This document shows positions 1-9,578 of a DNA stretch of 10,974 bases, piece after piece. The position numbers and the translations under genes are program-made. The notes below the pieces were generated by a model, which did not search any database, was not told the origin of the DNA, and saw only the letters and a list, made by a program, of their open reading frames with translations. Origin of the DNA: an uncultured Alphaproteobacteria bacterium (GTDB lineage: Bacteria; Pseudomonadota; Alphaproteobacteria; Puniceispirillales; UBA1172); assembly GCA_913056245.1 (NCBI GenBank), contig CAJXME010000020.1, positions 1-10,974 of the forward strand. The letters run 5' to 3'. Numbering within the stretch: position 1 is the stretch's first letter; the number at the start of each line of letters is the position of its first letter.

Positions 1-144
1 CAGTTTGCGGATGGAGGCGAATTTGGCATGGGCGCTGAAATCGGCATTGCCACAGGCCGCATGCACGCGCGCGGCCCTGTTGGCGCGGAACAATTGACCA
101 GTTTCAAATATATGGTTCGCGGCAATGGGCAGACCAGAGGCTAA
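1..144 (+). CDS. proA: Gamma-glutamyl phosphate reductase, C-terminal fragment
   Basis: This is the last 47 codons of an open frame that enters from the left edge and ends at TAA 142-144. The visible protein contains [20 protein letters not shown] and then [16 protein letters not shown]. This is the characteristic C-terminal stretch of ProA, an NADPH-dependent enzyme that reduces gamma-glutamyl phosphate to glutamate semialdehyde in cytosolic proline synthesis. The catalytic cysteine and the NADP-binding region lie outside the window. The TAA shares its final A with the ATG of nadD (sequence TAATG), so the two genes are probably co-transcribed and translationally coupled. The proA-nadD order is usual in alphaproteobacteria. 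Identity is strong despite the short fragment. Confidence 0.93.
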   Translation, partial: QFADGGEFGMGAEIGIATGRMHARGPVGAEQLTSFKYMVRGNGQTRG

Positions 145-785
145 TGATGCTGGCGCGCCCTCATCAAATTGCGCGGGTGTTTTGCGATCAACGCCGCCGC
201 CGCATTGGGCTTTTTGGCGGCTCGTTTAACCCTGCCCATGACGGGCATGCTTTATTGGCGGATATGGCGGTTCAGCAATTGCGTCTTGATGAATTATGGT
301 GGCTGGTGAGCCCTCAAAACCCCCTCAAGTCTTCCAAAGATATGGCGAGCCTGACGGATCGGTTTGAAAGCGCCCTTAAGCAAGCCCATGCCTGCCAATT
401 CGCAAAGCGGATGCGCATCTCTAACCTTGAGAATCAGTTTGGTTTGCGGCATAGCGTTTTGACGGTCAAGCGAATCAAACGCCATTGCCGAAAGGCGCGG
501 CTGATCTGGGTGATGGGTGCGGATAATCTGGTGCATTTTCACCGCTGGCATCGCCCCGACGCCATCCCTCGAACCATGGCCATGGCGGTGATCAATCGCC
601 CCGGCCATGTGGCATCTGCCCTTTCGAGCCGAGGCGCAAAACGAGCAGGAAACCGCATCGCGCCAGCACGATTGGCGGCGCGCGGATACCCTGCCCGCCA
701 TTGGAGTTTTCTGCGGGGGGCGATGAACCCGCAATCGGCCAGCGCCATTCGCGCCGCCAGAAAAACCCAAGTCAAAACCAGTTGA
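144..785 (+). CDS. nadD: Nicotinate-nucleotide adenylyltransferase
   Basis: NadD adenylylates nicotinate mononucleotide with ATP to give deamido-NAD, a step of cytosolic NAD synthesis. The 213-aa protein has the nucleotidyltransferase signature GGSFNPAHDGH at residues 25-35, SPQNPLK at about 56-62, the MGADNL motif at about 124-129, and a C-terminal SASAIR, matching the family's ISxTxIR motif. Length is normal for the family. The start overlaps the proA stop by one base. A second ATG follows at once (147), and AGAGG (136-140) is better spaced from that one, so the true start may be 147. A GTG at 177 is a less likely alternative. The residues before IGLFGG form a short basic extension. Nothing suggests damage or transfer. 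Confidence 0.95.
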   Translation: MMLARPHQIARVFCDQRRRRIGLFGGSFNPAHDGHALLADMAVQQLRLDELWWLVSPQNPLKSSKDMASLTDRFESALKQAHACQFAKRMRISNLENQFGLRHSVLTVKRIKRHCRKARLIWVMGADNLVHFHRWHRPDAIPRTMAMAVINRPGHVASALSSRGAKRAGNRIAPARLAARGYPARHWSFLRGAMNPQSASAIRAARKTQVKTS

Positions 786-820
786 GGATCGTATTCACCC
801 GATCAAAACACGAAAATCAT

Positions 821-850
821 TTGTTTTTTTACCCCAGTCATGGCTAGAAT
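821..850 (+). promoter_or_regulatory. Candidate sigma70-type promoter for rsfS and downstream genes
   Basis: The 103-bp gap between nadD and rsfS holds TTGTTT (821-826) and TAGAAT (845-850), separated by 18 bases. This is a reasonable match to the -35/-10 consensus, and it would start transcription near 857, about 30 bases before the rsfS start. The surrounding DNA is more AT-rich than the genes, with a T run at 823-830. I see no strong terminator hairpin after nadD, so rsfS could also be reached by read-through. The assignment rests on sequence similarity alone. Confidence 0.4.
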
Positions 851-875
851 AGGCTATGTAAGATTAGAACCCGTG

Positions 876-881
876 AAGGAG
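876..881 (+). promoter_or_regulatory. Shine-Dalgarno that places the rsfS start at ATT 889
   Basis: AAGGAG at 876-881 is a strong ribosome binding site. Seven bases downstream lies ATT (889), in frame with rsfS. An in-frame TGA at 874-876 closes the frame just upstream. Between that stop and GTG 934 there is no ATG, GTG, TTG or CTG in frame, so the site has no standard start codon to serve. Confidence 0.7.
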
Positions 882-888
882 CATCACA

Positions 889-1263
889 ATTTCCGTTTTA
901 CATTCTGCTGATCCATCAGCGCTTCTTGATCTTGTGCTGACGTCTCTTGATGACGACAAAGCGCAAGATATTGTCTCCATCCCGCTTGCTGGAAAATCCA
1001 CCATCGCTGACTTTATGGTTATCGCCTCTGGCGCGTCGTCGCGGCAGTTGATGGCCATGGCTGACCATCTCGAACGCCACCTGAAAGATCATGGCGCACG
1101 GCCATTTGGCTCAGAAGGCAGCAAAACTGGCGATTGGATTTTGATCGACGCTGGCGATGTGATCGTCCATTTGTTCCGCCCCGAAGTCCGCGAGTTTTAC
1201 CAACTTGAAAAAATGTGGGTTGATCAACAAGACGCTGAAGTGGTGACCATCCACTCCGCTTAA
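889..1263 (+). CDS. rsfS: Ribosomal silencing factor RsfS (probable ATT start)
   Basis: RsfS binds ribosomal protein uL14 (L14) on the 50S subunit and blocks subunit joining when nutrients are scarce. From ATT 889 the protein has 124 residues: helix 1 (LLDLVLTSLDDDKAQDI, about 12-28), then GKSTIADFMVIASG (35-48), SSRQ (50-53), a GDWILIDAGDVIVHLF core (81-96), and FYQLEKMW (103-110). All are typical of the family. The first standard start codon in frame, GTG 934, would cut away the first half of helix 1, which is conserved in homologues such as the E. coli protein, and it has no Shine-Dalgarno. AAGGAG lies seven bases before ATT 889, so I chose this start. A sequencing error turning ATG into ATT is the main alternative. 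rlmH follows 29 bases downstream, as is usual for this pair. Confidence 0.88.
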   Translation: MSVLHSADPSALLDLVLTSLDDDKAQDIVSIPLAGKSTIADFMVIASGASSRQLMAMADHLERHLKDHGARPFGSEGSKTGDWILIDAGDVIVHLFRPEVREFYQLEKMWVDQQDAEVVTIHSA

Positions 1264-1292
1264 TCTCACGATGGGATGAGGGAGTTCAAGCG

Positions 1293-1748
1293 ATGAAACT
1301 TTCCATTGCCGCCATTGGCCATGGCCGCCAAGCCCCTGAACATTTGCTGGCGCAAACTTGGTTCAACAAATTGCCCCATCAAGGACAATGGATTGAACGC
1401 GTCTCAAAACGCCCCGCTGGCGCGGATCGCAAACGCGATGAAAGCGAAAAACTGCTCGCCGCTCTGCCCCATGGCGCTTTTTTGGTGGCGCTTGACCCTT
1501 ACGGCAAGGACATCTCCTCCGAAGACCTCGCCACGATGATTCAAACCCAACGCGATCAAGGCCGCCGTGATGCGGTTTTTGCCATTGGCGGCGCCGATGG
1601 TCATGACGAGGTTTTGCTGAACGCCGCTGATATGCGTGTTTCCTTTGGGCGGCAGACTTGGCCGCATATGCTGTTTCGCGCTATGGTGGCGGAGCAGCTC
1701 TATCGCGCTGAAATGATCCTGGTCGGACATCCCTATCATCACGCCTAA
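1293..1748 (+). CDS. rlmH: 23S rRNA (pseudouridine-1915-N3)-methyltransferase
   Basis: RlmH is a SPOUT-fold, SAM-dependent enzyme that methylates pseudouridine 1915 in helix 69 of 23S rRNA on the assembled 70S ribosome. The 151-aa protein has the family's usual length. It begins MKLSIAAIG, carries FAIGGADGHD (about 96-105) of the SAM-binding knot, then a conserved segment WPHMLFRAMVAEQLYRAEMI (123-142), and ends HPYHHA, matching the HPYHRE end of the E. coli enzyme. GAGGGAG (1278-1284) sits 8 bases before the ATG and fixes the start. It lies just downstream of rsfS, its usual neighbour, and both proteins act on the ribosome. No anomalies seen. Confidence 0.96.
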   Translation: MKLSIAAIGHGRQAPEHLLAQTWFNKLPHQGQWIERVSKRPAGADRKRDESEKLLAALPHGAFLVALDPYGKDISSEDLATMIQTQRDQGRRDAVFAIGGADGHDEVLLNAADMRVSFGRQTWPHMLFRAMVAEQLYRAEMILVGHPYHHA

Positions 1749-1799
1749 AAAGGCAAACTTCATCTGGTCAGCCGCCGCGCCATGGCGTATAGAAGAGGC

Positions 1800-3332
1800 A
1801 TGTCTGATCGCAATCCAAAACCTGTAGTCTTGCTCATCATGGATGGCTGGGGTCATCGTGACGAGGCCGCGCATAACGCGGTTAAACTCGCCCATACGCC
1901 GGTGATTGATCGCCTTGATGAAACCGCGCCCAAATCGTTTCTATTGGCCTCTGGCCCGGCGGTGGGTTTGCCCGAAGGTCAGGTGGGCAATTCCGAAGTG
2001 GGGCATATGACGATCGGCGCGGGGCGCATCATCCATCAAGACCTCGCGCGGATTGACGCGGCAGTGGCCGATGGCAAATTGAGCCAATTGCCGCAACTCG
2101 ATGCGTTTTGCGCTAACCTCAAGACCAATGGTGGGACGGCGCATTTGATGGCCTTGGTCTCCCCCGGCGGCGTCCATAGCCGTGACGCTCATATTCTGGG
2201 GCTGGCGCAAGCCATGACGAAGCGCGGCGTCGCGGTCGCTATCCATGCTTTTACCGATGGCCGCGATACTTTGCCGAAACTGGCGGCGGAAACTTTACCC
2301 GTCTTTGCCGATTCGCTTCCGCAAGGCGCCTTTCTCGCGACGGTCACGGGCCGTTATTACGCCATGGATCGCGATCACCGTTGGGAGCGCACCGAGGCCG
2401 CTTATCGCGCCATCACCTATGCCCAAGCCGATCACCACGCCAAAAACGCCGCCGCCGCCCTCAAGCAAGGCTATGACGCGGGCTTGAGCGATGAGTTCAT
2501 CCTGCCCACGGTGATTGGCGATTACCAAGGCATGGCGGATGGTGATGCCGTGGTGATGGGCAATTTCCGCGCCGATCGCGCGCGTCAGATTCTCGCGGCT
2601 TATCTGCTCGATAACGCGGGGTTTGATCCCTCCCCACGCCCTCAATTAAGCCCGTCCTTAGGCTTGGTGTCCTATTCCGACGATCTCGATCAGGTCTTGC
2701 CAAGCCTCTTTGGCCCGCCTCAGATCGATGATACCCTCGGCCAAGTTGTGGCGGCGCATGATCGCCGGCAATTGCGCTTGGCGGAAACTGAAAAATACCC
2801 TCATGTGACGTTTTTTCTCAATGGCGGGATTGAATCCACCGCCCAAGGCGAAGATCGTGATTTGATCGCCTCGCCAAAAGTCGCCACCTATGACCTCAAG
2901 CCTGAAATGAGCGCCGATGGCGTGCTGGACCATCTCTTAGCCGCGATCAATGGCCAAGCCCATGATCTGATCGTCGTGAATTTTGCCAATCCCGATATGG
3001 TGGGGCATACCGGCGATTTGGCCGCGGCGATTAAAGCGGTTGCGACTGTCGACGCCGCTGTCGGCAAAGCCATCGCCGCGATTGAAGCGGTTGGGGGGGC
3101 GATGATCGTCACCGCCGATCATGGCAATTGCGAGATTATGTGGGATGAAGCCGCCCAATCGCCGCATACCGCCCATAGTTACAACCCTGTCCCTGCCTAT
3201 CTCATTGGCGTAAACAACATGACCTTGGCGGATGGCGGGCTTAGCGATTTAGCGCCGACATTGCTGACCTTGATGGGGCTGCCCATCCCCCAAGCGATGA
3301 CGGGCCAATCCCTCTTGCGGTCACCCCATTGA
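1800..3332 (+). CDS. gpmI: 2,3-bisphosphoglycerate-independent phosphoglycerate mutase
   Basis: GpmI is a cytosolic glycolytic and gluconeogenic enzyme that interconverts 3- and 2-phosphoglycerate through a phosphoserine, using two Mn ions. From ATG 1800 the protein has 510 residues, normal for the family. Visible catalytic elements are the metal ligand Asp15 in MDGWG, the phosphoserine Ser65 in GNSEVGH, TDGRD (152-156), Arg185 and Arg191 in GRYYAMDR, Arg257 and Arg260 in NFRADR, Asp399 and His403 in PDMVGH, Asp440-His441 in ADHGN, and His456/His459 in PHTAHS. An in-frame ATG at 1782 would add MAYRRG. Neither start has an ideal ribosome site: AGAAGAGG ends one base before ATG 1800, and nothing precedes 1782. 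I prefer 1800 because homologues begin shortly before PVVLxIxDGWG. The gene starts 51 bases after rlmH. Confidence 0.96.
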   Translation: MSDRNPKPVVLLIMDGWGHRDEAAHNAVKLAHTPVIDRLDETAPKSFLLASGPAVGLPEGQVGNSEVGHMTIGAGRIIHQDLARIDAAVADGKLSQLPQLDAFCANLKTNGGTAHLMALVSPGGVHSRDAHILGLAQAMTKRGVAVAIHAFTDGRDTLPKLAAETLPVFADSLPQGAFLATVTGRYYAMDRDHRWERTEAAYRAITYAQADHHAKNAAAALKQGYDAGLSDEFILPTVIGDYQGMADGDAVVMGNFRADRARQILAAYLLDNAGFDPSPRPQLSPSLGLVSYSDDLDQVLPSLFGPPQIDDTLGQVVAAHDRRQLRLAETEKYPHVTFFLNGGIESTAQGEDRDLIASPKVATYDLKPEMSADGVLDHLLAAINGQAHDLIVVNFANPDMVGHTGDLAAAIKAVATVDAAVGKAIAAIEAVGGAMIVTADHGNCEIMWDEAAQSPHTAHSYNPVPAYLIGVNNMTLADGGLSDLAPTLLTLMGLPIPQAMTGQSLLRSPH

Positions 3333-3367
3333 ATCGGCAACCACGTCGTCTTTTCCATGCCTTGATC

Positions 3368-3395
3368 TTGCCGTGATTACAAGGCAACATAGATT
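3368..3395 (+). promoter_or_regulatory. Weak promoter candidate upstream of ctpA
   Basis: The 94-bp spacer between gpmI and ctpA holds TTGCCG (3368-3373) and TAGATT (3390-3395), 16 bases apart. The -35 match is partial and the spacing short. A small inverted repeat, TTGCC with GGCAA ten bases later (3368-3387), overlaps it. No terminator is visible after gpmI, so ctpA may simply be co-transcribed. Confidence 0.2.
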
Positions 3396-3426
3396 ATGTG
3401 ATGATGCCATTGTCAGGATAATATTC

Positions 3427-4755
3427 ATGTTCTCGCCTTCTTCCTCGCCACGCTTTCTTCGATTCACCCGCTATGCCATTCGCGGCTTTGCGGTTTTTGG
3501 CGTGGTTGTCTTTGGACTAATGACCGTTTTTATCCTGCCCAGCACACCGTCGATCAGCCAATCATCGACCAATGACGAAACTTATCGGCAATTGTCGCTT
3601 TTCGGTGACGCGTTTCAATTGATCCGCGATGATTACGTGGAAGAGGTGGACGATAAAACGCTGATCAGCAACGCCATCAACGGCATGTTGAGCGCGCTTG
3701 ATCCGCATTCCAATTATTTGCCCGATGATGATTTCAAGAAAATGCAGGAACGCACACGCGGTGAATTTGGCGGCCTTGGCATCGAAATCACCATGGAAGA
3801 TGGCTATGTCAAAGTCGTCTCCCCGATCGATGACACACCCGCGTTCAACGCAGGGGTTCAAGCCGGTGACCTGATCGTTCAAATCGCCGGTCAAGACGTC
3901 TTGGGGATGACCCTATCGGAAGCCGTTGAATTGATGCGCGGCCCGGTGGGCAGTGATATTGATATCACGATTCGCCGCAAGGATGATCAATTTATCGATA
4001 TTACCCTGACGCGCGACGTCATTAAAATGCGTTCCGTCCGCCATGAAAGCTATGGCAAAGTTGGTTATGTGCGCATCACGACTTTCTCTGAACAAACCAC
4101 CCCGGGGCTGGAAAAGGCCGTGGCTGAATTGCAAGCCGAACATGGCAATGACCTGCAAGGGGTGATCCTTGATTTGCGCAATAACCCCGGCGGCTTGCTG
4201 CGCGAAGCGGTGTCCGTTTCCGATGCTTTCCTTGAAAAGGGCGAAATCGTTTCAACCCGTGGGCGTCAAGGCAATCAAAACTCTCGTTATTTTGCGAAAT
4301 CTGGAGATTTACTCGATGGCTTACCGCTGGTGATCTTGATCAATTCCGGCTCTGCTTCAGCGTCTGAAATTGTCGCGGGCGCGCTCAAAGATCACAAACG
4401 CGCGGTGATCATGGGGACGCGATCCTTTGGCAAAGGCTCGGTTCAGAGCATCATTCCTATGCCGGGTCATGGCGCCATTCGCATCACCACCGCCCGCTAT
4501 TACACCCCGTCGGGCGTATCGATCCAATCGACAGGCATTGCGCCGGATATCGATGTTGAATTGGCCGTGGTGGAAAACCTTGAAGCGGGCGCCGTCCGTG
4601 AAGAAGATTTGCGCGGCCATCTGGAAAACAACGCCGAAGGTCAATCCAACACACCTGCCGAAGAAGACGAATCGGTGAACCTGCGCGATTATCAATTGGC
4701 GCGGGCGATTGATTTGATCCAAGGGGTTCAGATTTTCAACACCATCAATCAATAA
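3427..4755 (+). CDS. ctpA: S41 family C-terminal processing peptidase (CtpA type)
   Basis: This is a periplasmic, membrane-anchored serine protease of the tail-specific/CtpA class, which trims or degrades envelope proteins by their C-termini. The 442-aa protein has a basic N-terminus and a hydrophobic stretch at about 21-37 (signal or anchor), then a PDZ domain at about 112-195 that binds substrate C-termini. The peptidase domain carries the Ser-Lys dyad: Ser311 in GSASASE and Lys336 in FGKGSVQ, 25 residues apart as in known CtpA and Prc proteases. AGGA (3415-3418) lies 8 bases before ATG 3427 and sets the start. A GTG at 3373 would add 18 residues without a ribosome site. The C-terminal tail (about 380-420) is acidic. 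In many alphaproteobacteria an envC-like gene precedes ctpA; here gpmI is the direct neighbour. The physiological substrate cannot be told from sequence. Confidence 0.94.
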   Translation: MFSPSSSPRFLRFTRYAIRGFAVFGVVVFGLMTVFILPSTPSISQSSTNDETYRQLSLFGDAFQLIRDDYVEEVDDKTLISNAINGMLSALDPHSNYLPDDDFKKMQERTRGEFGGLGIEITMEDGYVKVVSPIDDTPAFNAGVQAGDLIVQIAGQDVLGMTLSEAVELMRGPVGSDIDITIRRKDDQFIDITLTRDVIKMRSVRHESYGKVGYVRITTFSEQTTPGLEKAVAELQAEHGNDLQGVILDLRNNPGGLLREAVSVSDAFLEKGEIVSTRGRQGNQNSRYFAKSGDLLDGLPLVILINSGSASASEIVAGALKDHKRAVIMGTRSFGKGSVQSIIPMPGHGAIRITTARYYTPSGVSIQSTGIAPDIDVELAVVENLEAGAVREEDLRGHLENNAEGQSNTPAEEDESVNLRDYQLARAIDLIQGVQIFNTINQ

Positions 4756-4803
4756 TTGTATTGCCCCAAGAATTGGGTTGCTAAAGAGATTTGAAGTAAG
4801 ACC

Positions 4804-5274
4804 ATGATTGACTACCATCTGCGCCCCTATCGTCCTTGTGTTGGCATCGTGCTGATCAACAGCCAAAAGCAAATCTTTGTTGGCCAGCGTCTTGATAATT
4901 CGGTCGAAGCTTGGCAAATGCCGCAAGGCGGCATCGATGATGGTGAAACGCCACTCGATGCTGGTTTTCGTGAAATGCGCGAAGAGATTGGTACCAATAA
5001 GGCTGAATTGATTGCGGAACATTCCGCTTGGCTTGATTACGATATTCCGTTGGAATTGGCCAATCGGCTTTGGCAAGGCCGGTTTAAGGGGCAAACCCAG
5101 AAATGGATCGCTTTTCGTTTCCTCGGCGATGACCATGACATCAATATCGCGACCGATGAGCCTGAGTTTCGCGAATGGAAATGGGCAGAACCATCGATCC
5201 TGCCCAGTCTAGCCGTCCCGTTTAAGCGTGACGTTTACCAAAATATTTTATCAGAGTTTGCGCCGCTGTTTTAA
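4804..5274 (+). CDS. rppH: RNA pyrophosphohydrolase / dinucleoside polyphosphate hydrolase (Nudix)
   Basis: RppH removes pyrophosphate from the 5' end of triphosphorylated mRNA, opening it to decay; relatives also split Ap4A-type dinucleotides. The 156-aa protein has the full Nudix box from Gly42 to Thr64 (GGIDDGE, then REMREEIGT), with metal-binding Glu57, Glu60 and Glu61. It also has the family features RPCVGIVL near the N-terminus, AWQMPQGG (36-43), and QKWIAFRFLG in the C-terminal half. The start ATG 4804 has only a weak GAAG (4793-4796) upstream. ctpA ends 48 bases before. The TAA stop (5272-5274) lies within the shared TTAA that also holds the atpC stop on the other strand. The alternative, a purely nucleotide-directed Nudix enzyme, is less likely given the match to the RppH/IalA group. 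Confidence 0.94.
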   Translation: MIDYHLRPYRPCVGIVLINSQKQIFVGQRLDNSVEAWQMPQGGIDDGETPLDAGFREMREEIGTNKAELIAEHSAWLDYDIPLELANRLWQGRFKGQTQKWIAFRFLGDDHDINIATDEPEFREWKWAEPSILPSLAVPFKRDVYQNILSEFAPLF

Positions 5275-5286
5275 GCCTTCAGCGCG
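5261..5286. other. Stem-loop centred on the shared rppH/atpC stop codons
   Basis: CGCTG (5264-5268) pairs with CAGCG (5280-5284). After one bulged base (C5263), two more pairs extend it (5261-5262 with 5285-5286). The 11-base loop contains TTAA (5271-5274), which gives the TAA stop of both convergent genes. Neither side is followed by a run of T, so it is not a classical intrinsic terminator. It could stabilise 3' ends or help end transcription in both directions. Its coding context makes chance possible. Confidence 0.3.
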
Positions 5287-5642
5287 ACCAATACCGCTTC
5301 GAGAAAATCAACGACGCTATCTTGGCCATTGTCTTTGGCGGCTTGCAATTGCGCTTCCACCGCGGCTTGATTGCCCGCGTCGAGTTTTTCAGCACGTTCG
5401 GCCAAAATCGTGCAGCGGTCTTCCGCCACATCAGCGATGCCGCCATCAACCATGATCCGATCCGTGACCTGACCATTGTCATAGACTTCAACAACACCGC
5501 GCTGAAGCGTGGAGATCAAGGGCGCATGGCGTGGCAGCACACCGAAGAGCCCTTCAACCCCAGGAGCAACCACCATCCCAGCATCGCGGGAGATCATCAC
5601 CCGCGCCGGTGTCACCAGTTCAAATGCTGTTGTATCCGCCAT
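5271..5642 (-). CDS. atpC: F1F0 ATP synthase subunit epsilon
   Basis: Epsilon is part of the central stalk of F1, joining gamma to the c-ring. The 123-aa protein begins MADTTAFELVTPARVMIS. It shows the conserved N-terminal beta-sandwich, with GVEGLFGVLPRHAPLISTL at about 28-46 and GGIADV at about 67-72, followed by a short helical tail from about residue 83. That tail is rather short compared with E. coli epsilon. In alphaproteobacteria such as Paracoccus the inhibitory role is carried by a separate zeta subunit, not seen here. ATG at 5642-5640 is preceded by AAGGGG (complement of 5651-5656) 8 bases upstream, and that site can be hidden in a hairpin. It is the last gene of the F1 operon, 34 bases after atpD, and overlaps rppH tail to tail by four bases. 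Confidence 0.96.
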   Translation of the reverse strand: MADTTAFELVTPARVMISRDAGMVVAPGVEGLFGVLPRHAPLISTLQRGVVEVYDNGQVTDRIMVDGGIADVAEDRCTILAERAEKLDAGNQAAVEAQLQAAKDNGQDSVVDFLEAVLVALKA

Positions 5643-5650
5643 GTTACAAA

Positions 5651-5668
5651 CCCCTTATCGCACCAAGG

Positions 5669-5670
<2 letters not shown>
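5651..5670 (-). promoter_or_regulatory. Hairpin able to hide the atpC Shine-Dalgarno
   Basis: In the mRNA sense (minus strand) CCCCTT is followed after 8 bases by AAGGGG, a perfect 6-bp inverted repeat. The 3' arm AAGGGG is itself the atpC ribosome binding site, 8 bases before the atpC ATG. Folding would therefore compete with initiation of epsilon synthesis. The repeat is read directly from sequence; the regulatory role is inferred. Confidence 0.5.
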
Positions 5671-8018
<2,348 letters not shown>

Positions 8019-8042
8019 CTTCCCTCTCCGGTTATGCCGTCC

Positions 8043-9578
8043 TTAGGCGAACGATTTTGCGTAACCGTCAAGTTCAGCGGTCAACTTTGCTTTGGTGTCG
8101 TCAGAGATCGCCTTCTCGTCACGGATCGTGGCAAGAATGGTCGCACCGGCCGAACGCATATGATCAAGCAAGCCTGATTCAAAGCGATTCACATCGGCCA
8201 AAGGCAGAGCGTCAAGATAGCCGTTCACCCCAGCGAAAATGGAAACCACTTGTTCTTCAACGGGCATCGGGCTGTATTGCGCTTGCTTGAGCAATTCGGT
8301 CAAACGAGAACCGCGATCAAGCAATTTGCGGGTGGAAGCGTCCATATCAGAAGCGAACTGAGCAAAGGCAGCCATTTCACGATACTGTGCCAATTCAAGT
8401 TTAATCGAACCCGCCACCTGTTTCATGGCTTTCACCTGAGCGGCTGAACCCACACGGCTCACCGACAGACCAACGTTCACCGCCGGACGAATACCCTGAT
8501 AGAACAATTCGGTTTCAAGGAAAATCTGACCATCGGTAATCGAGATCACGTTGGTCGGAATAAAGGCCGACACGTCACCGCCTTGGGTTTCAATCACCGG
8601 CAATGCGGTCAAAGAACCAGCGCCGTTGTCGTCATTGAGTTTCGCGGCGCGCTCCAGCAAACGTGAGTGCAGATAGAACACGTCACCCGGATAGGCTTCA
8701 CGGCCTGGAGGACGACGCAACAACAAAGACATCTGGCGATAAGCCACCGCCTGCTTGGACAGATCGTCATAAACGATCACAGCATGCATGCCGTTGTCGC
8801 GGAAATATTCACCCATGGCGCAAGCGGTATATGGCGCCAAGAACTGCAATGGTGCAGGGTCGGAAGCGGTCGCGGCAACAACGATCGAATAGTCCATCGC
8901 GCCGTTTTCTTCAAGCGTCCGCACGATTTGAGCAACGGTCGAACGCTTCTGGCCAACCGCGACATAAATGCAGAACAATTTCTTGGTGTCATCTTTACCA
9001 GCAGCGTCGTTAACGCTTTTCTGGTTGAGGAATGTATCCACCGCGATCGCGGTTTTACCGGTTTGGCGGTCACCAATGATCAATTCCCGCTGGCCACGGC
9101 CAATGGGGATCAGGCTGTCGATGGCCTTAAGGCCGGTTTGCATCGGCTCATGCACTGATTTACGCGGCATAATGCCTGGGGCTTTGACTTCCACCCGGCG
9201 GCGTTCGCCGTCAGTGATGGGGCCTTTGCCGTCAATGGGGTTACCCAGACCATCGACCACACGACCGAGCAAGCCTTTGCCGGTCATGACGTCCACAATC
9301 GCGCCGGTACGGCGAACGATATGGCCTTCTTTAATGGAGCGGTCATCGCCGAAAATCACGATACCGACATTGTCGCTTTCAAGGTTAAGCGCCATGCCCT
9401 TAATGCCACCGTCGAATTCCACCATTTCACCGGCGCGGACTTCATCGAGGCCATGGACACGGGCGATACCGTCACCGACAGAGAGCACACGGCCCACCTC
9501 AGCAACTTCGGCCTCATTGCCAAAATTAGCGATTTGTTCTTTCAGAATTGCTGAAATCTCAGCGGCGCGAATATCCAT
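8043..9578 (-). CDS. atpA: F1F0 ATP synthase subunit alpha
   Basis: Alpha forms the F1 hexamer with beta and binds nucleotide at non-catalytic sites; its arginine finger completes the catalytic sites. The 511-aa protein begins [16 protein letters not shown], the N-terminal helix that binds delta. It has the P-loop GDRQTGKT (169-176), the [11 protein letters not shown] and [20 protein letters not shown] segments, [20 protein letters not shown], and the [10 protein letters not shown] motif that carries the arginine finger. Length is normal. The ATG (9578-9576) shares its A with the last base of the atpH stop (TAATG), so translation is probably coupled to atpH. Nothing odd in the frame. Confidence 0.98.
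   Translation of the reverse strand: MDIRAAEISAILKEQIANFGNEAEVAEVGRVLSVGDGIARVHGLDEVRAGEMVEFDGGIKGMALNLESDNVGIVIFGDDRSIKEGHIVRRTGAIVDVMTGKGLLGRVVDGLGNPIDGKGPITDGERRRVEVKAPGIMPRKSVHEPMQTGLKAIDSLIPIGRGQRELIIGDRQTGKTAIAVDTFLNQKSVNDAAGKDDTKKLFCIYVAVGQKRSTVAQIVRTLEENGAMDYSIVVAATASDPAPLQFLAPYTACAMGEYFRDNGMHAVIVYDDLSKQAVAYRQMSLLLRRPPGREAYPGDVFYLHSRLLERAAKLNDDNGAGSLTALPVIETQGGDVSAFIPTNVISITDGQIFLETELFYQGIRPAVNVGLSVSRVGSAAQVKAMKQVAGSIKLELAQYREMAAFAQFASDMDASTRKLLDRGSRLTELLKQAQYSPMPVEEQVVSIFAGVNGYLDALPLADVNRFESGLLDHMRSAGATILATIRDEKAISDDTKAKLTAELDGYAKSFA

Noticed and set aside
839..858. Imperfect dyad around the -10 of the rsfS promoter candidate
   Set aside because: It needs two G-U pairs among seven and could arise by chance in this short AT-rich gap.
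1404..1895. A 163-codon minus-strand frame across the rlmH-gpmI junction
   Set aside because: It lies opposite two well-supported genes and has no recognisable motif.
3373..3426. Longer ctpA starting at GTG 3373
   Set aside because: No ribosome site precedes it, and the extra segment spoils the basic-plus-hydrophobic N-terminus that follows ATG 3427.
4765..4777. Small inverted repeat CCCAA-GAA-TTGGG between ctpA and rppH
   Set aside because: A five-base stem with a three-base loop and no T run is too weak to call a terminator or operator.
4357..5136. A 259-codon open frame on the minus strand, antisense to the end of ctpA and most of rppH
   Set aside because: Both + strand genes are clear family members with intact catalytic motifs in this region. 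The antisense product has no recognisable domain and would run through the ctpA-rppH spacer. It is a codon-bias shadow.
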